Shown: positions 40,884 to 52,990 of the stretch, one piece after another
Position numbering within the stretch: the first letter of the stretch is position 1
How the letters are laid out: each line of letters opens with the position of its first letter
Source: Lepidonotus clava
Taxonomy: Eukaryota > Annelida > Polychaeta > Phyllodocida > Polynoidae
Assembly: GCA_936440205.1 (NCBI GenBank)
Contig: OW387140.1
Coordinates: 28,579,659 to 28,643,658, forward strand
Reading direction: 5' to 3'
Length of the DNA stretch: 64,000 nucleotides
Position numbers and translations under genes: made by a program
The notes under the pieces: generated by a model
Databases searched by the model: none
Told to the model about the DNA's origin: nothing
What the model saw: the letters and a program-made list of their open reading frames with translations, nothing else

Positions 40884-41286
40884 GTAAGGACCTATCACTG
40901 ACAAAACCTTATGGGGAGTTTTAACAATTCTGACGCTTCTTCTGACTTGAATCAAGAACCGATCGCGATCCGGAAGGTTTAAGGTTTTTTTTTTCAAATT
41001 GGAATCCGATTAGGTGTTTTTACATTAAAACTAAAGATATTATGTTTTAAAAGAAAGGACTTGGACAAAACGTAGATGCCCCTTGGCTGTTCACACTTCC
41101 TTCCCTAAATCCGTCCCTGTGAATCTAAGCTATATATTTTGACTTTTTTCATAGTTTGCCACATACAAATGTCACAAATTAATGTAATACCATGCGTCAG
41201 TGTTTTTAAAACTCACAAATAATGTTTCAAATCTGATTATGCATTGACAATAACTGCGGCTGGACATTAATTCAAAGGACTGCCCG

Positions 41287-41508
41287 CAGCCCGGGGCAGG
41301 TAAAATTTTGGATGGGGCAAGGAAATCCTGTGAGGTGGGGAAGGTAAATTCTGGATCAACCTGCTCTTATTTTACAGATACAAGTTTTGCCGAGTCATGA
41401 TAGGAACCATATTTACAACCTTTAGGTACTAAATAAATTATTTCCAAATCCTTGGCAGGTAGTTTCTTCAGTGGGGTAGATACAATTTGAGACGCACCTG
41501 CCCGAGGG
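41287..41508. mobile_element. Possible MITE with GGGCAGGT-type inverted ends
   Basis: The left end GCCCGGGGCAGGTAAAATTT and the minus-strand right end GCCCTCGGGCAGGTGCGTCT are similar over 13-14 bases. Between them further GGCAGGTA and GGGGAAGGTAAATTCTGG phrases recur. It is non-coding and the limits are uncertain. Confidence 0.4.
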
Positions 41509-43413
41509 CCAGCTAATCTGAAATCCTTTATGGCGAGCACATTATTGTAATTTTTCGTCTAGATGTATTGAATTTCATTTCAACGAACAACGATGGGAAT
41601 ATCACGCTCGAACAGACTACCTGATAGTACCTAATTTCTGGTATGTCCAAAAGGTTAATATCCATGTATGTCGTTCCCGAAGCCTTGAAATTGTAATAGG
41701 GGTATCGATGTCTGCCTTTTGAAAAGAAAATATTTCTTATCCCCTGACCCACTTCGTTGCCAATTTTCATATACATGTGCTGTCTCCTTCATATACTTCC
41801 TTTTTATTGCATATGAAATGTAGGTAGGTGTTATCGTCAGTGGACTAATATTTTATTGTCTTATTTGGAATAATAGTTATAAACTCTGCATTGAAAGCTC
41901 CGTATGAACCGTGCAGCTGTTATCTTTCATGGTCATATTGGTGGACCATTTAGATTACTAAGTCATGATGATGGCTTTATGGTGATCAATGTCAGAGATG
42001 AAATATTGTATCTACAGGACAAACATTATGCAATTAACGTTTTCTAGCCAATATGGGCTGATTTCCACGCCTGTATGAATAGAACCCTCATCATAAATAA
42101 AGAGGGGGCATTCAACCTGTGATCACGATATCTCTCAAAATTACCCTTGGAATCGCACTGCATGCAATGCACAGTGTTATTATTGTTTATCTTTTTTAAG
42201 TGATGTAGCTGTTCTTAAATCCCGCCGCCCTACTGCCTCTGATGGTTGGTCTACGGCGGCTGATCAATTCTCTGACCTAATCAAACATTATTGGTCACAG
42301 CATTACATAATATGGCCATAAAGAGTTCGGTGCCAGGAGTACCCTAATAGTTGACAGCTGAAGGAGCCCTCCTTCATGTAGTTTATTGTAATTGGTAGAA
42401 ATAAAAAAACATATATTACTAACTTTCCTTGAACTAAAATTTGGGTTCAGCGTATTTCAGTATGAAGGTTATGTTTGACAGGAAGTATTACAATCCGGTA
42501 TCGAGTGAAAAGTAACAATATTTATATTGTTACTAGTAGACGGAACAGTAAATATGAGCCATTATAATATTACCATGGTCTGATTTCACGTATAGGGCCT
42601 TCCATTCAATATGTATGCACATTTTCAAAAATGTCATACCCCCCCCACCAGTCCCCATACCTCTTTGTGTCAAGTACGCATTTAATTTGTACAGTAACAC
42701 ACACACATATTCTTTAACAACATCAGATCCCTACCCCCAGCCCCATTGATTTTTTTGTTATTAAAGACAGGCCCCTAATGATAGAACTATTCTTGGAATA
42801 ATACCTAGGGCGGGTACATTTCATATAATGAGGATTAACTAATGTTTACCTAATCGAACTTTGGTTCTTCATTGCTGGTTTTATAACATATGGAATGAGA
42901 CCAGACTGCAGCCTACATTACTCTGCTCTGTGAGTCTGCAGACATGGTGGTTGATTAGTTACAGCACGATTATATCATGGGCTGCCCTTGAATGCCACTC
43001 AGATAACGATGCCTTATGTAATGTGTTAGCTACCCCAGGCCACGGATAATGAGGGTCATTAATTCATGTCACTCATCAGCTACACATCCAGGAAGTAGTA
43101 GCGACGAGTAGGCGTCAGTCATGATTATCACAAACAGTATAAGATAGGAGCGTACTTTTTTTTTTTTTTATAGAATTTGATTTTGGTGATATCAAAAATA
43201 ACTATAAAGCTATGATAGGAAGACTGCCGATTAAGGAATATGTTATATAGCGCAAAATCCAATATATAAGCTTACCTGTCATTAACACATTCATTTTATT
43301 GCCAGAAATCCATGTTTTTAAGTCTCACTGTGAAACATTATCAAAGTGGAAGTAGCTGATGCATTTCAAAATACTGGAAAAGGTTTATATCCCTAGTATC
43401 CCGTTGAATTATG

Positions 43414-43625
43414 CCCGGAACAAAAAGCAGTGGAAATACAGTGTTTACTGAGTACAGAATCAGTGTCAGCTTGTATAAAGATTTTAGTGGAAAATCAGTG
43501 GAAATACAGTGGACTAATAGTGGAAAATCAGTTTGTCCAAAATATTTAAATGAGCTAGAGTGTAGTACAATCAGTAGTATTTTAGTAGTTAATTTAATGA
43601 TTTCAGACATACTGATTTGGGAAGT
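43414..43625 (+). repeat. CAGTGGAAA-rich dispersed repeat, copy 1
   Basis: It starts CCCGGAACAAAAAGCAGTGG, repeats CAGTGGAAATACAGTG and GTGGAAAATCAGTG, then contains decayed inverted arms (TCCAAAATATTTAAATGAGC ... TTTCAGACATACTGA). Copy 2 lies in the opposite direction at 47921-48139. Confidence 0.75.
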
Positions 43626-45013
43626 GTCCACTGCCATTTGTTCTGGATGGTGATCCAAGGTTATGAGCTGTGCCCATAATTAAGACGTAAAACGTGATCC
43701 TTTCTTTGATTATAAGCTGTAATACAAAGTATTCATCAAATGTATGGTCGGCTGTGCTAAAAGTAATCTAGGATACTAGTAATCTAGGAGCTTATGATTT
43801 TGGTATAAACAACCCTGACGTCCCTGATGATTCAGATTGAGCCAGCCTCAGACGCTCCCTCACGCTAAACTCTCCAGGGAAAGGCAAATAGCCTCTCAGA
43901 CGGTGGCCTTTGGGGAAAAGGAAGGCATTGACTTGGACTCGAGAGTATTTGTACAGGCAGCCGGCCGGAGGTTGTTCCACATTAATAGAATAGGAAAAAA
44001 GTAACCAGCCAATTTGCATGCCTGGTTCTCTGACAGAATAAGTAGCTCATTCCATATAAATGGTCATGGTGCAGATCTATACGGGCTGTTTACCATCCAA
44101 TTTAGCTTGTATAAGCTATAAATGTAAGACCAAACTATGAGCCAGAAATACCTCATGTTGCCAAGTTATACCAAATGATTGATGATGTCATCTAGCTAAC
44201 AAACTGCCTGCATTACTTATTCATTTTGATAAAAGGGATTGTTGGGTTGTATTTTATAAATCTTTTTTATATGACAAGATTTTTAGAACCATAGAACGTA
44301 GAATGTTCCAGCAAATATCAGATAGTGAGTGAGTAATGGTTGCTTTACACCGTTCTGATAGCTATGGTCATATTCATGGCGAGAAGAGTTCAAATGAATT
44401 GAGAAGGTGAACAACAGAGTCATGCAACAGGGAATTGAACCCAAACCCGGTTTTGCTGCCTGTCTTGGACCCTTGGAAGTGAATAAAGAACAGCAGGGAA
44501 TTGATTGCTAATGCTGGTTTTGCTGCAGTGAGGAAGAAACCATACTAGATTCAAATATCAGATATTTATTCTGTCAAGGTGAATGAAGTTTTTGATATGC
44601 CTTGAATGATGCATTTCTAAAAGAAAATCCAGTATCACTCAGATGGATTGATTCATGTAAGCTCCCCTCCATTAGTGAGATGGCCCTGAATTGTGTACAA
44701 TGACACTGGTCTGACACTGAGTTGAGTGAAATGCACGTTTCAATGGTGAGGCAGAACATATTGCCACATTTGCACTAGCGGTATTTCTAATCCATTACAG
44801 CTGCATGTCATTCTAATGGTACTTGACAATGGAACTTCTTCTAATAAGCTTTATAGAATCATAGAAAGATCCATAAGTAATATAAAGGTATCCGTTTCCT
44901 GGAAACCCCAGTGAAACCCATTGAATTGGATTTAATTGGATAGTGGGGAAAATCCTATGACATGATGTCATCATGTTTTTTCTGTAACAAGTAAAAAGTT
45001 CTGCGGACCCATA

Positions 45014-45365
45014 TTAACCCTTTAGACCCCAAACTTTGTATTCATAGATTGCTTGATTTCCCCAGGATTTCCATGGATTTCCCTCCGGAATTCCTTAAAT
45101 TCCTTGTACTTGAGCATGTTCAAAGACTAACCAACCCCTATGAATAAACCTTATGGAAATGCGATTTGAAGCATTAGATTGGAATATTAACCAGCTTTTA
45201 AACGATATATTGGCCGATTTTGTATGTTGAATATTCATTAAAGTGTTCTCCCTCGCAAAAATGAGGAAAAATAATGGAAAAATTTCCGTTTTTCTGGGCG
45301 GCCACGGCCGGATTGGGGAGCACACCCACGGGCGGCCATGGCCGGATTGGGGTCTAAAGGGTTAA
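45014..45365. mobile_element. piggyBac-type MITE with perfect 15-bp TIRs and TTAA duplication
   Basis: TTAA (45014-45017) then CCCTTTAGACCCCAA at the left, and TTGGGGTCTAAAGGG then TTAA (45362-45365) at the right. The inverted ends are perfect over 20 bases including the TTAA and outer base. CCC at the tip and TTAA targets are the piggyBac signature. The 344-bp interior has two copies of GGGCGGCCAYGGCCGGATTG and no gene, so it is non-autonomous. Confidence 0.85.
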
Positions 45366-47522
45366 TAGCGCAAACAATAAAACAAGCTATTGCAATAAGG
45401 TATAAGGTAAATTTGACAATGTTTATCTTTCTCAAGGCTTTAAGTAAGACCGGTGCATTGTATGTGAACAGTTATTGGATCTTGCAAAATCGTGTCACTC
45501 TAACAGGCTAGTTTTGCTGTGGGCTGCTTTGAGGCAAGGGAAATTTGGTTAAAGTTATGTACATAAATACGTTCACAATTCTATCCAGCAGTCCTATATA
45601 CCTTTCTTCAAAGCTGACCCCCTGTGGGGATCCAGGGTGGGGGTCCCTTCAGGAGCCTCCTGGGAAGAATGTGTCCCCAGCAGCCCCTTGCTGTTCATAG
45701 AAGGCGACAAATTGGGAGACCAGAGTCAGTAGCTCAATTAGTTGAGTGCCCGATATAGCTTGATATAAAGAATCTTCATTGTCACCATGGAGGATCAAAA
45801 CATTCTCTGCATAGCTTCTGATAATAATTATGAGGCTCTTGCCTACGAGGAAGGAGCAATTGTAGGAAGGGATAGCTCTATACTATTATGCCCTTTTGAA
45901 TGTCAAATCTGATTTCAGAGTGGCTCGCCAGAATACATGCAACCGGATTGATCAATGAGTCTTAAGAGAGTTTGAAACCACTACAGACAACCCATGTTTT
46001 ATATTGGACAGCGTATGGATGCAATAAGCGTAAAATATAACTACATTATGCAAATGTATTTTTTAAGCTCCACGACCAGTGCTAATAGGCACATCGGGAA
46101 GGGAGCGGTCCAGGCCATCCTAACCCCCGTCTTGGTGAACTATGCAAAGAAAGGAAAATGTTCCTGTGCATGTGAATGTGAACATGCAGTCTTTAGTGAA
46201 AACCAACAGACACACACTGCAGATATTGCGCTTCGTTGCTATATATAAGCATATATACTGCATTCAGGAGTCTAGGTTTGGGCATGCATGTTCCTTTAAC
46301 ACCACTACCTGTGGGTGGTCAAGCGTGACTTTTCAGCCAATCAGGACCATCAGTCAGTGGTGTTCAAACTGGAATTTTGATTCATAACATTATGGCCGTG
46401 ACTTTAAATTATTCCCTTAATTGCTGAAATGATTCCGTGAACCAGAAAAGCGCCTTGTTTCTCAATAAGCCTAGCATGCATATGATGGCACTAAGTGACC
46501 ATTGATGACTTAATGCATTGTGCATTAAACACTTAAGTTGTCCCTCTGTTGTGGTGGCAGTTAACGTTTCTTTATCGTAGAGTTCATTATGAAGAGATTC
46601 CTTGGGTGTGTTCGTGAATGAGATTGGCCGATGCCTTTACTAGTTTATTGTTTGTTTTTGTATGAGTTAGTGATCATTGAGAATTAATACTTTAGCAATT
46701 ACAAGACATCAAGTTTCTTGTCGTGATGGCCATCTGCACTGTACTTTTGCCTTTCTATATTGAGATAAACGCAGGAAATAGCAGTCTGTAGCTCCTGTTT
46801 CGGCCACTGTGAGTCCCAGACTGATACAATATAGATTAGACCATAGAACTGTAGGGCTACGTCCATTTCCATTATTAGTGCCAGTGCTCATATTACTAGT
46901 CCGAGAGGCCCTGAACACGCCAGTTTTAGGAAGTCATCAGAAATAAATTCATATCTAGTCATGATTCTGACACCGCATATGTCAGTTTGTTGTCAGGCCT
47001 TTTCTTGGAATACATATTACCATCCAGTGATTTTAGGGAGCTTTGTGACTGATGACTGTCTTGGGAACGTTTTATACTTGATGCTATGGATAGACTATGG
47101 AGAAACTGGTGAGTTCAGCATGCCAAAATGTCATGCCCTTAAGTTTTTGGGAGTCCCTAGTTATATCTATGTAGTATTGTAGCTACTGGTGGGGACTCCC
47201 TCAATCAGTCATGTCTTTAACCATTTAATTCTCTTTGTTCTCAATGACCAGTTACACAATCTCATGTTCAGCTGTTGAAGGGCATTGTCCTACAATGATT
47301 GTTAGAGTCAGGCAGTTTGAGAAGCCAGAAGTGGGTTGCATAACCAGTACTTGAACCAATCAACCCTCGCCCCTCCCCATTAGGACCTCCACTGTCACCT
47401 GCAGGTGGGCAGGTCTAGGTGGTTGGGTGCAGGGACCTAGTACTAGTAGTACTAGGAGCTCCTTTCCTAAGCCCCTCCCTGAGTTGTGTGTGACAGCAGG
47501 AGTGGTGGTGGTGATCACTACT

Positions 47523-47741
47523 CAGTGTTCGAAATTAAGGATTTATTTTATGCACACGCAGGGTGCAAAGGGATTTTAAATCATGCACCCGGCAATCTAT
47601 TGATGTGCACACCTCTATATAAAGGTACACATACTGATCAAAATTCATGCACACACCGGGTGCATGCCTCCCAAAAAGTATGCACCCTGCAGTCAAATTG
47701 TGCACACCGGGTGCAGGGTGCGCCCTTAAATTCAAACACTG
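47523..47741. mobile_element. MITE with CAGTGTTCGAAATTAAGG ends and CTACT duplication
   Basis: The left CAGTGTTCGAAATTAAGG and minus-strand right CAGTGTTTGAATTTAAGG differ at two of 18 positions. CTACT flanks both sides. The inside is a string of GTGCACAC / GGGTGCA words. CAGTG ends of this kind occur in hAT-like non-autonomous elements, although an 8-bp duplication would be expected there and only 5 bp is clear. The open frames over it are repeat artefacts. Confidence 0.78.
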
Positions 47742-47920
47742 CTACTCATAGCCCATATAGCCTTCAGGTTGTAGGAAGGCCTTCAGTTTATTGAGGGACG
47801 ACCATCGCTCATGCATGAGCGGAACTTTGTAGCTCTTTTGCTTCTTGTTCTTTATTTGCTCATTCAGTGAACATAGAAGAACAAATAAAGTGCGCCAAAA
47901 GGCAGTAGATACTTCCTGAA

Positions 47921-48139
47921 TCAGTATGTCCGAAATATTTAAATGAGCTACTGATATACTACTAATTATTCACTGATTTCTACTGCCAGCTCATTTTAAT
48001 ATTTCGGACATACTGATTGACCACTTCTCAGCTACTGTATTTCCACTGATTTCCACTGACTTAACACTGAAATACTACTGCAACTTGACACTGATTCTCC
48101 ATTCAGTATACACTGCTTTCCCACTGCTTTTGTTCCGGG
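47921..48139 (-). repeat. CAGTGGAAA-rich dispersed repeat, copy 2, with 29-bp inverted arms
   Basis: On the + strand it begins with arm TCAGTATGTCCGAAATATTT (47921-47949). After 38 bases the reverse arm (47988-48016) follows with one mismatch, then TTTCCACTGATTTCCACTG-type repeats, ending CCACTGCTTTTGTTCCGGG. It is the inverse of 43414-43625. The arms can fold into a 29-bp stem. Confidence 0.78.
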
Positions 48140-49708
48140 GCGCCCCATACATGTGTAAATCACATTTAATCCAATCATATAAAAATGTTTCAGTGTACCT
48201 CAGATTGCGCACACGGAAATATTCCTAGGTGTGCCGAATGTTCCATTCACAAAACACGAATTCAACTCTGACAGGCCCAATTTGAAGGGGTCTTTCCCGC
48301 ACTTCCCCTTTTCACTTTCCCCTATAAGATATCTAAATAACCTCAGGTAACGAGAAAATGACCCCATGAAAATCTCATCTAGATTGGCACTAAAAAGAAC
48401 ATGTCTAGGAGTATCTCTGATATAGAGAGATGACCTCCAGACCTGAGTGGGAGTTAGTAGATGGGCCCCAAGGTCGGTGAGTCAGCCTTCATCAGGGACC
48501 GGTCCCCTCCACGACCTAAAATCAATAGGCCGCTCTTCTATATGTGTCAGTTTGTGCCGAGCGGGGCATCCCCGGAGAGTGGTGACCAGGAACAGTCCTC
48601 TGATGACCAGTCGGACCAGACTATTGTCTATAGAGCATTAATAGGACACTGTCGCTGGGAAAGACTTCTACTGTTCTCTGGGGTGGTAATTGTATATATA
48701 GGCCTAAGTCTATCAGGGAAAAATCAGGGACTTGATATCTGAAAGTGTTTTCATTTCGAAATTCTCTTTGCTCGCCATCCCCTTTCGACACGCGGTCAGA
48801 TATAAAGCAGATGGTACTCTTAACTTGCAAAGTTTGGGGGCAAGAATGTTTCCCATTTTGGATACTAAATCATACGACAGCGATTTCCCTTTCTCTTTCA
48901 TGCATTGTAACTGCCGAGGTATAATATGGAATGATCTCCACAAGCCTAGGTTATAGTATAGGTTCCTTCATTTTAATCAGTGTAATGTAAATTAGACCAG
49001 ATTTATGAATGAGTATTTTGTGTAGCCCAAAGGAGTCCTTTATGATACCTTGAATTAACCTATCCTTAAAGCCAGTCATCAGGTTTATAAAACAGATATT
49101 TTGAAAAATAATCTGTCCCTGGCCGAGGCCCACCTCTGCGTTTTGTGGTTGCGTCAGCCAACCAAAAGCCACATCGGATCTCATTTCCCACCACAATGTA
49201 TTAAAGGTTTATTAAATCAGGGAAGTAAGTTTTCCGATTTTTGTCGGATTTCCGATTTCTTCTCTCCAGCACCCAAAAGATCTGTTACAAAATTTGATAT
49301 TTAGAACACGCTTCACAACATTTCAAGACACATTCAGATTTTCTTAATGCCAATTCCGATGTTTTCATTGTCCTCAACTTGCATCCCTGTAGAATAGAAT
49401 CAATTTCTTTTTTAAGTTCCCTTGTGGCATTCCTCTGCAGTGTTGATATTGTGGCAGTTGCTGCTATAGCGCAGACAAGGACCAGCCTTACTTCCTGCTG
49501 TAGACCCTGCACGCAAAACTCTGCTTTCAATATGTCGTGATCAAGGTCTGGTATATTCAGTCATGCATCATCTTGAGCATGCGTCATCTGTATAGTACCA
49601 CACAAGGCACCACTCTGGCCGCACCAAAAGAACTGGAATCCCTCTCTTTATGGAGAGCCAAGTTTAGACCCTTGTTTGTTAAGAATGAGAATCATGTGCG
49701 GTCCGAGT

Positions 49709-49724
49709 CAGTGGCGGATGCAGG
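49709..49724 (+). mobile_element. Solo left end of the CAGTGGCGGAT MITE family
   Basis: CAGTGGCGGATGCAGG matches the tip of the 63597-63760 element. No matching right end was found nearby, so this is a fragment or a chance tip. Confidence 0.3.
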
Positions 49725-51337
49725 TTTTTGATAAGGGGAAGATCTTTTCTTCGAAATTGATTGATTCCTCCAACTGCAGTTTTTGGTGTTCTTAAAAGTT
49801 TATGATTTGGTAAGTGAGCCTTTGCGAGGCTACATGTGTTTTTTATGGACAATAATAATTGATAAGAAAGAAATAACGCTGTCAAGAACAAACCAAAAGA
49901 TCTGCACAAATTCACTACTCGGTGTTTTGATCACTGGTTTTGTTGAAACGTGGTGTTTTGCTTCTCACCCCAACAACGGCTTCCGCCATAATGACCTACG
50001 TTATTTCGGTACATTGGCAATTTACATGTACTCCTTCTTTTTTTGAATTAACGATATCCTGAAGTTCACACTTGGTGTCTCACAACGCTGACAGGAGACA
50101 GCCGCCAGCTCCAAGCCGAGGTTTTTGTCGCCGTTAACATGCCAACCGAGCTATCCGCTTGGAGACAAATGGTGCTTGTAATGCCGCAATATGGCGCCCT
50201 TCAAAGAAGGCTGTGGTATCGCCTTCTGCCAATTACCACCTAGGTTCTATAGACAGAGACACTCAACCTCGAGAGATATACGAGCAGTGTGTACTGTCTA
50301 TGACCATATTGTTCTGTCATCTCGTGTTGCGTCCAGATCGTAGATTTATGTACTAGTAGAGTGATATTTAATCAGGGTAATGGCCGATAACTATTACCCA
50401 CCGGAATCTTTGATCAAGGTATCGAAGATTATTATGTCATTGTTAGGATCCCATGCATAAGTTATAAATAGTTGGGATATCTAGATCATCAATATAATTG
50501 GACTGGTGAATATCATTTACCATGACCGTAGGCCGTGTTCTTCACTCTGGAGTGTACTAGCCTAAATATTAGCCTAGACAATAACACTTCATTGGAGGCA
50601 TGGTGTGTCGTTACGCTGGATTCCCTATACCTTACCTGGAAATGTTTTCGTAATTTTTCTATGGCCGCTATATTTACTTTGCTGAGAGGGAACCCATACA
50701 GGTAAATGTATCATTTTTCATTTATCACCAATAGTCCTGAGAAATCAGACATACTGTCGAGAGCCATTAACCTTTCCAGTTAGTGAGAAAAACAGACAGC
50801 ATGTGGGCAGAAGATCGCCGGTGTCGAGTAAAAAAAAAGGCCTTAGGGTAAACTGGCTTGTACGGTTTCCATTACGCCTTGAAACATGGCCATGAGAATT
50901 TTCGGACAGTATTCTGATTTTGGTTTTAAGACCATAAACGTGATCTGAGGGTTGATGAAGTTCGTATTTTGAAGAACGGTCCCAAAGAAAATGCTCTGTA
51001 GAGAAGATTATCTGATTTTAGATATATGCCTACACTCTCTGTGATTGCTTATAGACTTACCAAGTCTTATAGAATTCCAAATACATGATTACCTATAAAA
51101 GACTATCAGATTTATAGTGACTGAGCCGTGATTAGTGTAACTCTACAGTGGTCAGATAAATCTGTCAACATCCTTCACATTTATATATCCTATATCTGCT
51201 CCATACAGATAAATCTATATTGACTGCCCATGAACGTGTCATCATCGGGGGGACATAATCTTCTTTCTAATTCCTCTTGGGTGATGTATCTCCCACCTCC
51301 AACACCTCCCCTATAGGTTGGCGACATGTAGATAACC

Positions 51338-51429
51338 GGCCGGCAGACCCGCCGTCCGTCACGATAAGGCCTGCCAGTGACAGGCCTCTCCCCAGGCCTG
51401 CCAGGCCCAGCTTGACTCAGTGACAGGCC
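51338..51429. repeat. GC-rich segment with GGCCTGCCAGTGACAGGCC-type dyads
   Basis: AGGCCTGCCAGTGACAGGCC, AGGCCTGCCAGGCC and CAGTGACAGGCC follow in 75 bp, in an AT-rich intron. Their dyad symmetry allows hairpins; the function is unknown. Confidence 0.5.
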
Positions 51430-52934
51430 ACATTAACTATTCATGTTATTCACTATAGCATGAGACCTTAGAGCCTGCCTATCAATTTATATAAATGATA
51501 GTGTTTGATTGTTGGATATTAATGGCCTTTTCACAGTATTTCGTATCTGTACAGTTTGCCCTATTAGTGATGTCACAGTTGAACCATTGCCTCCCTGAAG
51601 TTCTGACACAAGCATATTGGCTACGGGGGTCTCGATTCAACCAATCAATCAGGAAAGACCGGAAGTTCTATGCTTTTAACCGGAACCTGAATACTGACAA
51701 GTATTGATAGAAAAATAACTAGTTTTGGCCATAGTCGCCCGGAAATAGATCCATCTTCCCACATTTTCGCACATTTTTCCAAATAGAAGCCCTAAAGAGA
51801 ACTTATCCCACAAATACGCCCCACATATGAAAACTAACCAAAAAGCTTACGAAACATAGAAAACGTTATATTTTTATCATTTCTTTAGGAAACGTACTTT
51901 CGAAACATGTAACTCTCATAATTTATTGTAAGGATATTACATGAAAAATTGAGAAAATCTTGGGGAAATCTCGCATAATAATAATGTATATGATAACTGT
52001 GAGGTCTAAAAGGTTAAATAGATGTTTTGATGTCCATTTAAGTATTTGAATACCACAGTTATTTCAACGGACAGAAGCTACATTAGAAAAATATAATCAT
52101 AATTATACTGATTGTAATATCATTGTTCTGATATGTACCTATACGGAATATCATTCATGTATACGAGTAAAATATGTTTAATAATGAAAAAAAAATTATA
52201 CTGGGCTCTATAAAAACTGGAAAACAAGCTGTGAATCATGATTGAATAGTGTTTGCACTCTGTTGCGCTCATTGAAATGGGATTGAAACAACCTTTTAAA
52301 AGTTCCGTATCTATACTCTAGCAGTCGGCGTTGGAGCTGTGATATCGATAGATCATTATCTAAATAGAGCTGCCCTGGTTTCAGGAGGCAATCTACTTAA
52401 AAGTAAAAGTTGATATGTATCCTGTGTATTTGCATATGTTCCAAGGGGGTGATAGAGATGAGTTTACAGCCTGAGTAATTGCACCCTCGGGGTGATGTAG
52501 AAAATAATCCCAACATTAGAATTCCACTATTCCACCTAGTGTAATGACTATTTCTATAGGCCTAAGGAGGTTCGAATCCTGGAAGGGATGCAACATTTTC
52601 TACGCCTGGGACTAAACATACAACTTAACATATGAAATTATGTTTGAATGTTTACGCATCGGTTTCGTTTTATAAAATATAGTCACTTTTTAGTAATAGC
52701 TAGTGGCGAAGCCACATGTTTTATAGAATGATAGGGTTTTCCATACTTTGTAAACTCGTTTCCGCCACCATCACGTCGATGTAGTCCCTAAATAAGGGGG
52801 AAACAGGTCGTGTTTCAGTTGATAAGGGAAATCCCTACACCAATCCCACGCCTCACAACCAGAAGGAGCAATATTGAATGGCTTCTCTGAAACTGTTCGA
52901 CACGATCGATGTCTGGTCATATTTGATAACCATA

Positions 52935-52990
52935 TCACCTCAGGTGGCAGGCCGCCCCCCGACCTGAGAGAACAAGATAGATATATTTAA
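52935..52990 (+). repeat. Conserved 45-bp intronic segment, copy 1
   Basis: TCACCTCAGGTGGCAGGCCG continues CCCCCCGACCT...ACAAGATAGAT. A near copy lies at 56347-56393. GC-rich against the AT-rich intron, with a CACCTCAGGTG palindrome holding an E-box-like core. Confidence 0.5.

Noticed and set aside
44400-44470. B-box-like GGGTTCAATTCCC on the minus strand
   Set aside because: No A-box within tRNA distance and no stem pairing.
45723-45805. tRNA-like segment (TAGCTCAATTAGTTGAGTG with a pairing D-stem)
   Set aside because: The D-arm and A-box look right, but the acceptor strand has no partner, the anticodon arm does not pair and the B-box is degenerate. At most an old tRNA-derived remnant.
47486-47794. 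102-codon open frame
   Set aside because: It is read from the GTGCAC-rich MITE at 47523-47741.
52567-52585. Perfect B-box-like GGTTCGAATCC
   Set aside because: No A-box or clover-leaf pairing upstream.
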